From assembly GCA_000715635.1 (NCBI GenBank), contig KL569210.1, positions 8,164 through 13,925 on the forward strand: a DNA stretch of 5,762 bases, in the 5' to 3' direction. The DNA comes from Streptomyces violaceus. Lineage in GTDB: Bacteria; Actinomycetota; Actinomycetes; Streptomycetales; Streptomycetaceae. The position numbers were made by a program, and so were the translations under genes. Each line of letters opens with the position of its first letter. Position 1 is the stretch's first letter. The notes beneath the pieces are model-generated. The model saw only the letters and a list, made by a program, of their open reading frames with translations, made no database searches and was not told the origin of the DNA. Shown here one piece after another: positions 1 through 4,108 of the stretch.

Positions 1-519
1 GCCGCAGGGCGGGGAGCCGCAAGCGGTGAGGCGCTCGGCGTCGAGCCCGGTGAGCAGGTCGGCCGCGTCGGCGGCGAGGGTCGCGAGGGCGTGGTCGACG
101 ATCTCGGTGGTGGGGTGCGGGGGCGCGCGGTAGGGGCCGTTCTTCTCGTCCCACTGAAGCAGCGAGGCGGTGGGCACCTTGGTCATGGCGTCGTTGACGG
201 CGGAGAGGGCGGCGGGCAGGGCCGGCACCGCGTCGACGCGGGAGGCGAGTAGCGACCTGATCTGTTCGCGCAGCGACCGCAGTTGGGCCGTGCACATCTC
301 CCGGAGGCCCGCGTCCACGGGGGCGAGGCCGTGGTCCGCCAGCCACTGATTCGCCTGCGCCGGCGTACCGAGGAAGTCGGTGAACCTTCCGCCGGGCGAT
401 GCGATGGCGCTGTTGGCGAAGGCGAGGGCCGGGTACTGCTCCTCGCCGGGCGCGGGGGGTACGGCGGGGTCGACGAATCCGGCGGGCTCGGCGGGGGCGT
501 TCACATCCATGGCTCTCAT
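1..519 (-). CDS. ABATE/CGNR zinc-finger transcriptional regulator, N-terminal part
   Basis: This is the N-terminal 173 residues of a minus-strand gene whose 3' end lies before base 1. The protein has an N-terminal ABATE-like alpha-helical sensor domain (about residues 28-160, with the typical LAFAN start and a QWLADHGL segment). A zinc-finger start follows at residues 164-173, where C167 and C172 fit the first Cys pair of a zf-CGNR domain; the CGNR box itself would lie outside the window. Known members are small cytoplasmic DNA-binding regulators, often divergent from the gene they control. Here the partner would be the MBL-fold hydrolase at 601. Two in-frame ATGs (519 and 510) are possible. 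Neither has a strong ribosome site; a GAGAG run lies just before the ATG at 510. The gap upstream contains an inverted repeat that is a likely operator. Family assignment is fairly sure; the exact start is not. Confidence 0.8.
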   Translation of the reverse strand, partial: MRAMDVNAPAEPAGFVDPAVPPAPGEEQYPALAFANSAIASPGGRFTDFLGTPAQANQWLADHGLAPVDAGLREMCTAQLRSLREQIRSLLASRVDAVPALPAALSAVNDAMTKVPTASLLQWDEKNGPYRAPPHPTTEIVDHALATLAADAADLLTGLDAERLTACGSPPCG

Positions 520-527
520 GGTACGGC

Positions 528-558
528 TTGCCCGTATCCGTGAGAAGCGTGCTACGGT
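528..558 (+). promoter_or_regulatory. candidate promoter for the MBL-fold gene
   Basis: TTGCCC at 528-533 and TACGGT at 553-558 resemble -35 and -10 boxes of a vegetative actinomycete promoter with a 19-nt spacer, slightly long. Transcription would start near 565, about 36 nt before the GTG at 601. The inverted repeat at 535-570 covers the spacer and the -10 box, as expected for a repressor site. This is an inference from motif reading only. Confidence 0.35.
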
Positions 559-590
559 CTCTCACGGATAAGTCACTCCCATCCGTGAGG
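535..590. promoter_or_regulatory. operator-like triple repeat of ATCCGTGAG in divergent gap
   Basis: TATCCGTGAGA at 535-545 and its exact reverse complement at 560-570 form an 11-bp perfect inverted repeat with a 14-bp spacer. A third copy, ATCCGTGAG, lies in direct orientation at 581-589 and touches the GAGG that could serve as ribosome site for the gene at 601. The site sits in the 81-bp gap between the divergent CGNR regulator and the MBL-fold gene. It is most likely the binding site of the adjacent regulator, controlling both genes; the binding protein is inferred. Confidence 0.75.
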
Positions 591-600
591 TGTTTCTTCT

Positions 601-1392
601 GTGGCTCCTTCAATGACGACCCGTGAGCAGTTCCCCGTCCGCGTCTTCGGCGGCCCGACGGCACTCTTCGAGTACGGCGGCCTGCGGTTCCTGACCGACC
701 CCACCTTCGACGCTCCCGGCGACTACCCGGAGTCGGGTGACCCGGTCCTGACCAAGACCGCCCCTGCCTCCGGCAGCCCCGCCGGGCTCGGTCCCGTCGA
801 CGTGGTCCTGCTGTCCCACGACGAGCACGCCGACAACCTCGACCGTGCCGGCCGGGCCCTGCTGGCCGACATACCGCTGACCCTCACCACCCCCGGAGGC
901 GGCGAGCGCCTCGGCGACAAGGCCAGGGGGCTGGCCGACTGGGAGTCGGTCGAGCTGGACCGCCCCGGCGGCGGCACGGTCACCGTGACCGGCGTCCCCG
1001 CCATCCACGGCCCCGGTCCGCGCGAGGAGACCGAGGCGATCACAGGGCAGGTCGTCGGATTCGTCCTGGCCGGAGACGGGCTGCCCACCGTGTACGTCAG
1101 CGGTGACAACGCCTCCCTCGACGCGGTCAGGGAGACCGCCGAGCGCCTCGGGCCGGTGGACACCGCCGTGCTCTTCGCGGGCGCTCCCCGCTTCGCCGGT
1201 CTCTTCGACGGAGGCACCCTCGTGCTGGACAGCGCCCAGGCCGCCGAAGCCACACGGATCCTCGGCGCCCGCCGGGTGATCCCGGTCCACTACGACAGCT
1301 GGACCCACTTCACCGAGGGCCGCGACGAACTCCAGGCCGCCTTCACCGCCGCGGGGCTGGCCGACCGCCTGGACTGGGGACAGCCGGGCTGA
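601..1392 (+). CDS. UlaG-like metallo-beta-lactamase-fold hydrolase
   Basis: This is a 263-residue cytoplasmic protein of the MBL-fold superfamily, in the UlaG/RomA-like branch (beta-lactamase superfamily domain 2). Visible elements in order are an N-terminal strand pair ending in LTDPTFD (31-37), the metal-binding loop LLSHDEHADNLD (70-81), H136 in the AIHGPGP segment, D169 in YVSGDN, and H230 in IPVHYDSW. H136, D169 and H230 match canonical metal ligands. The HxHxDH box is altered to DxHxDN (D74, H76, D78, N79), with a His at 73 just before it. The substrate cannot be told from sequence. The GTG start at 601 follows GAGG at 587-590 with a 10-nt gap. The in-frame ATG at 613 has no ribosome site but is possible. 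The gene is divergent from the CGNR regulator and probably controlled by it through the repeats at 535-590. No signal peptide or membrane segment is seen. Confidence 0.87.
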   Translation: MAPSMTTREQFPVRVFGGPTALFEYGGLRFLTDPTFDAPGDYPESGDPVLTKTAPASGSPAGLGPVDVVLLSHDEHADNLDRAGRALLADIPLTLTTPGGGERLGDKARGLADWESVELDRPGGGTVTVTGVPAIHGPGPREETEAITGQVVGFVLAGDGLPTVYVSGDNASLDAVRETAERLGPVDTAVLFAGAPRFAGLFDGGTLVLDSAQAAEATRILGARRVIPVHYDSWTHFTEGRDELQAAFTAAGLADRLDWGQPG

Positions 1393-1412
1393 TCACGGCG
1401 GGCGGACGAGAG

Positions 1413-1450
1413 AACCCGGCCGACGACGAAGGGCGGTCAGGGGCCGGGTT
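1413..1450. terminator. hairpin after the MBL-fold gene, possible terminator
   Basis: AACCCGGCC at 1413-1421 and GGCCGGGTT at 1442-1450 form a perfect 9-bp inverted repeat with a 20-nt loop, 20 bp after the stop of the MBL-fold gene. There is no T-run, which is common for Streptomyces terminators. It also sits directly upstream of a TAGGGT (1457-1462) that could be the -10 box of the next gene, so it could instead be an operator. I favour a terminator. Confidence 0.45.
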
Positions 1451-1482
1451 CCGTCGTAGGGTGAATGCCGCTCGTGAGGGAC

Positions 1483-1488
1483 AGGAGG
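1483..1488 (+). promoter_or_regulatory. ribosome binding site deciding the AlkD-like start
   Basis: A perfect AGGAGG lies 5 nt before the GTG at 1494. The reading frame stays open upstream to a GTG at 1461, but that codon has no ribosome site and overlaps a likely -10 box (TAGGGT, 1457-1462). The start at 1494 is therefore preferred. Confidence 0.8.
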
Positions 1489-1493
1489 CCGAA

Positions 1494-2177
1494 GTGGCCG
1501 AGACGACGCAGGTCCGGACGACGGTCGCCGAGGTGATGGCCGAGCTGGCCGCGCTCGAGGACCCGAAGGCGCGCGAGGTGAACGAGAGGCACGGTGACGA
1601 TCACGGTGTGAACCTCGGCAAGCTGCGGGCGCTCGCGAAGCGGCTGAAGACGCAGCAGGAACTCGCGCACCGGCTCTGGGAGACGGGTGACACCGCGGCG
1701 AGACTCCTGGCGCTCCTGATCTGCCGCCCGAAGGCATTCGAGCGTGACGCATTGGACGTCATGCTGCGCGAGGCGCGCACACCCAAGGTGCACGACTGGC
1801 TCGTGAACTACGTGGTGAAGAAGAACCCGCACTCCGAAGAGCTGCGCTTGGTCTGGTCGGCCGATCCGGATCCCGTGGTCGCGAGTGCCGGCTGGGCGCT
1901 GACCACCGAACGCGTGGCGAAGAAGCCCGAGAGCCTCGACCTCGCAGGACTGCTCGACGTCATCGAGGCGGAGATGAAGGACGCCCCGGACCGCTTGCAG
2001 TGGGCGATGAACCACTGCCTGGCCCAGATCGGGATCGAGCACCCCGAGTACCGCACCCGTGCCATCGGTATCGGCGAGCGCCTGGAGGTGCTCAAGGACT
2101 ACCCGACGTCCCCCGGCTGCACGTCCCCGTTCGCGCCGGCCTGGATCGCCGAGATGGTGCGCCGACAGCACGGTTAG
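1494..2177 (+). CDS. AlkD-like HEAT-repeat DNA alkylation repair family protein
   Basis: This is a 227-residue all-helical protein of the AlkC/AlkD superfamily (DNA alkylation repair enzyme, HEAT-like repeats). Members that act as glycosylases remove N3/N7-alkylated purines from DNA. Helical repeats run through residues 8-200. The C-terminal signature DYPTSPGCTSPFAPAWI (202-218) is a conserved block in short AlkD-like proteins and is the best identifying feature. In Bacillus cereus AlkD the active site uses Trp109, Asp113 and Arg148. By eye the equivalent region here is HDWLVN (100-105), with Asn in place of the catalytic Asp, and DPVVASAGWAL (126-136), without the Arg. The protein may therefore bind DNA without base excision, or use another mechanism. 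It stands alone on its strand, preceded by its own possible promoter and followed by a convergent gene 26 bp away. A 10-bp palindrome at 2182-2191 lies in that gap. Confidence 0.82.
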   Translation: MAETTQVRTTVAEVMAELAALEDPKAREVNERHGDDHGVNLGKLRALAKRLKTQQELAHRLWETGDTAARLLALLICRPKAFERDALDVMLREARTPKVHDWLVNYVVKKNPHSEELRLVWSADPDPVVASAGWALTTERVAKKPESLDLAGLLDVIEAEMKDAPDRLQWAMNHCLAQIGIEHPEYRTRAIGIGERLEVLKDYPTSPGCTSPFAPAWIAEMVRRQHG

Positions 2178-2203
2178 CCGGGCGCCGGCGCGATGGTGCC
2201 TCG

Positions 2204-2482
2204 CTACTCCGGTGCCTCTCGCCAATGGAGGCAGCGGCTGTAGTCGAAGTTCCATTTCAAGCAGATCCGTGCCTTGACGCTCGTGTCTCGATCCCGGAAC
2301 TCGGTGATGATCTTGTTGCCGTCGATCCGGGAGTATCCGACCTGGGTCTCGAAATCGATGTCCATCTCGTTCTCGAGTTCCAGGCTCGCAAGGGCGTATC
2401 TGCGCTGCGCCTCGGGGTACTTGAGGAAAACGTCCATGATGGCGTTGAGGAATTCGACATCCCCGTTCGGTGCCTCTGTCAC
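2204..2482 (-). CDS. hypothetical 92-aa protein, atypically low GC
   Basis: I do not recognise this protein. It is 92 residues, soluble and acidic in its first half (EFLNAIMDVF, then YALASLELENEMDIDFE), with a more basic C-terminal half ending in two CLxW-like motifs (CLKW near 74-77 and CLHW near 84-87). No signal peptide or membrane helix is visible. The gene begins with GTG (2480-2482) preceded by AGGAGA at 2488-2493 with a 5-nt spacer, a good ribosome site. That and the well-formed codon pattern support a real gene. By my count its GC is about 58%, well below the neighbouring genes, which suggests recent acquisition. It converges on the AlkD-like gene and has no operon partner in view. 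Confidence 0.75.
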   Translation of the reverse strand: MTEAPNGDVEFLNAIMDVFLKYPEAQRRYALASLELENEMDIDFETQVGYSRIDGNKIITEFRDRDTSVKARICLKWNFDYSRCLHWREAPE

Positions 2483-2591
2483 GACTGTCTCCTGACCTGG
2501 CGGTTGGTGAGCCGTCTGCCTACGCGCATTGTGTCCGCATATCCAGGGAAGCGCGCGTCTTGCGTCACCCGAACAGGCCTGTACGACGGCG

Positions 2592-2623
2592 GCTCCCGCC
2601 CAGCGCGGGGTCTGGGCGGGAGC
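2592..2623. terminator. strong 12-bp hairpin, terminator-like
   Basis: GCTCCCGCCCAG at 2592-2603 and its exact complement CTGGGCGGGAGC at 2612-2623 form a 12-bp GC-rich stem with an 8-nt loop. No T-run follows on either strand. It has the strength of a Streptomyces factor-independent terminator, but no called gene ends next to it: the nearest plus-strand gene ends at 2177. It may close an unseen small RNA or insulate the operon that follows. Confidence 0.55.
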
Positions 2624-2669
2624 GGTGCGGTCCCCTCCGGTCGTTCTTCAGCACGAAGGAACCGCTCGT

Positions 2670-2686
2670 CCTTCCAGACTGGAAGG
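2670..2686. repeat. 17-bp palindrome with one-base centre
   Basis: CCTTCCAG (2670-2677), a single A, then CTGGAAGG (2679-2686) form a perfect 8-bp inverted repeat around one base. A 1-nt loop is too tight for a good RNA hairpin, so a dimeric protein binding site on DNA is more likely. The ten bases CCTTCCAGAC recur at 2953-2962, just before the membrane-protein gene. Confidence 0.45.
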
Positions 2687-2689
2687 TCC

Positions 2690-2747
2690 GACGCCCGGGA
2701 AGGCGTCCGCGTTCCATGGTGCGCCTTGCCCCTGGTGTCGCAAGGTG
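2690..2747. repeat. two adjacent small inverted repeats
   Basis: GACGCC (2690-2695) pairs with GGCGTC (2702-2707) around 6 nt. Then CCTTGC (2724-2729) pairs with GCAAGG (2740-2745) around 10 nt, extendable by one G-T and one C-G pair to 2722-2747. Each alone could be chance in GC-rich DNA. They matter mainly as part of the cluster starting at 2592. Confidence 0.3.
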
Positions 2748-2878
2748 AAGTACGTTTCCGCCTTCAAAAGCGTTCAATCCGCCATGTTTTGCACGCGGGT
2801 GTGACCGACATGGCCCAGTGAGGCACGCTGCGGGCGCAGGGGCGCCCGGCGGCATTGTTCCGTAACTTCATGATCACA

Positions 2879-2908
2879 TTGAGTGTCCGGCGGTCGACGC
2901 ACCATGCT
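2879..2908 (+). promoter_or_regulatory. candidate promoter of the three-gene operon
   Basis: TTGAGT (2879-2884) and CATGCT (2903-2908) are spaced by 18 nt, a usual spacing for a vegetative Streptomyces promoter, although the -10 box is imperfect. Transcription would begin near 2915, placing the hairpin at 2918-2952 at the very 5' end of the mRNA. An alternative ECF-like reading (GTAAC near 2863 and GTGTC near 2883) is also possible but weaker. Confidence 0.3.
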
Positions 2909-2917
2909 GACGTCCAA

Positions 2918-2952
2918 CTCTTCCGCGGCGCCTCAGCACCGCGGTGGAAGAG
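2918..2952 (+). promoter_or_regulatory. imperfect hairpin in the operon leader
   Basis: CTCTTCCGCGG at 2918-2928 can pair with CCGCGG-(TGG)-AAGAG at 2939-2952, leaving a 3-nt bulge and a 10-nt loop. It lies 35 bp before the ATG of the membrane-protein gene. It could act as a leader structure or, as DNA, as an operator. Its role is inferred from position. Confidence 0.4.
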
Positions 2953-2987
2953 CCTTCCAGACGCCTCGAGTTGAGAGACAAGGTGCG

Positions 2988-3218
2988 ATGTCCAGTAAGC
3001 AGGTGTTGACCGTCGTCGTGATGGTGGCGGTCTTCGCGTGGAGCACGGTGATGACCGTGCTGGGGCACCTCGCGGCCGTGGCCGCGCTGCTGCCGTCGCT
3101 CGGACTGCTGGTACAGCAGATCGTCGCCGCCCTCCACGCCACGCAGTCCCCGCGCCACACCGCGGTGGACGCCGCCCCGACGGCCATAGCGGCCGGGCCC
3201 GAGGAGTCGGTGCGATGA
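2988..3218 (+). CDS. small two-helix membrane protein
   Basis: This is a 76-residue protein of no named family. Residues 5-24 (VLTVVVMVAVFAWSTVMTVL) and about 28-50 (AAVAALLPSLGLLVQQIVAA) are strongly hydrophobic and form a likely membrane hairpin, with a polar Pro/Ala-rich tail of about 25 residues. The ATG at 2988 is chosen because AAGG lies at 2980-2983 and the hydrophobic segment starts right after it. The frame stays open to a GTG at 2883, but that extension is Arg/Ser-rich, has no ribosome site and covers the hairpin at 2918-2952. The stop overlaps the start of the next gene (ATGA, 3215-3218), so translation is probably coupled. In this position it may anchor or sense for the regulator encoded downstream, which is inference. 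It is not a typical anti-sigma factor, as no zinc or ASD motif is present. Confidence 0.75.
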   Translation: MSSKQVLTVVVMVAVFAWSTVMTVLGHLAAVAALLPSLGLLVQQIVAALHATQSPRHTAVDAAPTAIAAGPEESVR

Positions 3219-4108
3219 CCGGGTTCTCCGCGTACGAGCAGCCCGACGGCGAGCCGCCGAGTAGGCGCGGCCGCAAACCGGCGTCGATCGGAGAGCAGGT
3301 GGGCCCCTCCCACCGGGCCTGGCTGGAGCCGGTGCGCAGCAGGCTCTTCGCCAGCGGGCTCACGCTCGACGACCTCGTCGGCCGCTCCGGCTACTCCAAG
3401 GCCCGCATCAGCGAACTGCTGCGCGGCAAGGGGTACTACCCCGGCTGGGAGATCACCTACAGCGTGGTCCGGGCACTGGACATCCCCGTCTGGCCGCTGC
3501 GCCGTCTGTGGACGGCGGCGGCACGCGAAGCGGCCAAGGACCCCGCGTGGATCGAGAGCCGCATACACGCCGTCCAGCCGCTGCCGCCGGAACGGCCTCC
3601 GCTCGCGCACCAGGGCTTCACCGAGGCCATGCGCCACCCCTACACCGCCTACGCCCGCGCCTTCCTGCAGAGCGACCGGCGCGCCCACTGGGTCGTCTCG
3701 GAAGCCTGCGACATTCTCTGGCTGGGCTGGGACGACGCCGTCGCCGGCCCCAACGTCCCCCGCCACGCCTGGCGGCTGCTGCGCTCCCGCGTCCTGTTAC
3801 GCGCGCACCTTCACCCGGCCGGACATCCCGACCTGCGCCCGGCGGCGTTCCAGACCGTCGACCAGAGCCGGATCGACGATCTCACCGCCCGGTTCGCCCG
3901 CATCGGCCGGCTCGCCGACTTCTTCGACGCCGTCGCCCGGCTGCCCCAGAACCAGCTCGACGTCACCGTCCTGCGCTACCTGTGCGGCATCCACCCCGAC
4001 GCCATCCCCGACGTCGTCGGCCTGTCCACGGCCATCACCCAGTCCATGGACCACCACGCCCGAGGCGCCCTGGAAGGCACCTACCACCGCCATGACAACC
4101 GGGAGTGA
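3215..4108 (+). CDS. XRE-type HTH regulator fused to a degenerate ECF sigma-like region
   Basis: This is a 297-residue cytoplasmic DNA-binding protein. Residues about 36-95 are an XRE/Cro-type helix-turn-helix (LTLDDLVGRSGYSKARISELLRG region). Residues about 138-197 resemble sigma70 region 2 of ECF factors: YARAFL, then AHWVVSEACDILW, then HAWRLLRSRV. Residues 243-286 align without gaps to sigma70 region 4, with LPQNQLDVTVLRYLCG, then IPDVVGLS, then HARGAL. The acidic and aromatic residues normal in sigma region 2 are partly replaced, so it may no longer act as a sigma factor. The ATG at 3215 overlaps the preceding stop and has GAGGAG at 3201-3206 with an 8-nt gap. Codon 195 (3797-3799) is TTA, the codon that needs the bldA tRNA in Streptomyces. 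It is the central gene of a three-gene operon. The XRE part is sure; the sigma-like part is a by-eye alignment. Confidence 0.85.
   Translation: MTGFSAYEQPDGEPPSRRGRKPASIGEQVGPSHRAWLEPVRSRLFASGLTLDDLVGRSGYSKARISELLRGKGYYPGWEITYSVVRALDIPVWPLRRLWTAAAREAAKDPAWIESRIHAVQPLPPERPPLAHQGFTEAMRHPYTAYARAFLQSDRRAHWVVSEACDILWLGWDDAVAGPNVPRHAWRLLRSRVLLRAHLHPAGHPDLRPAAFQTVDQSRIDDLTARFARIGRLADFFDAVARLPQNQLDVTVLRYLCGIHPDAIPDVVGLSTAITQSMDHHARGALEGTYHRHDNRE
3797..3799 (+). promoter_or_regulatory. rare TTA leucine codon (possible bldA control)
   Basis: This in-frame TTA is codon 195 of the XRE/sigma-like regulator, just after a CTG for the preceding Leu. I found no other in-frame TTA in the seven called genes. 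In Streptomyces, TTA codons are read only by the bldA tRNA and are concentrated in regulators of development and secondary metabolism. Confidence 0.7.

Larger units (their letters stand above)
2483..2987. other. 505-bp non-coding stretch with several inverted repeats
   Basis: No reading frame here is convincing: the candidates lack ribosome sites and typical third-position GC bias. The stretch starts upstream of the minus-strand orphan gene (whose promoter should be in about 2490-2570) and ends at the leader of the membrane-protein operon. It holds a cluster of four inverted repeats between 2592 and 2747, a possible promoter at 2879-2908 and a leader hairpin at 2918-2952. I found no tRNA, CRISPR array or transposon end. 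Confidence 0.6.

Noticed and set aside
610..1308. Long minus-strand open frame opposite the MBL-fold gene
   Set aside because: It is a shadow: its composition is Gly/Val/Glu-rich, as expected for the antisense of a GC-rich gene, and the plus frame has clear family motifs.
2182..2191. GCGCCGGCGC palindrome between the convergent AlkD-like and orphan genes
   Set aside because: It has no loop and is short; such palindromes are frequent in DNA of this composition, so I do not call a terminator.
1437..2255. 272-codon minus-strand open frame opposite the AlkD-like gene
   Set aside because: It gives a Leu/Arg/Gly-rich antisense product without recognisable motifs, while the plus-strand protein has a perfect AGGAGG and a family signature.
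2708..2785. Possible tRNA or attachment-site remnant around GTTCAATCC (near 2774)
   Set aside because: The T-loop-like string is present, but the flanking bases do not form a 5-bp T stem and no acceptor or D arm can be built.
2529..2804. Plus-strand frame encoding CPWCRKVKYVSAFK near its end
   Set aside because: The CxxC looks like a zinc knuckle, but there is no ribosome site at the start, the strong hairpin lies inside it, and a second matching Cys pair is missing.
2000..2821. 273-codon plus-strand open frame crossing three regions
   Set aside because: It runs through the end of the AlkD-like gene, the opposite strand of the orphan gene and the inverted-repeat region. It has no ribosome site and no consistent codon pattern.
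2565..2855. 96-codon minus-strand frame ending in SRPDPALGGSRRRTGLFG
   Set aside because: Its C-terminal part is read through the 12-bp hairpin, and it has no start signal or family similarity that I can see.
2933..3766. 277-codon minus-strand frame opposite the membrane-protein and regulator genes
   Set aside because: It is an antisense shadow; the plus-strand genes have ribosome sites, overlapping starts and stops, and recognisable domains.
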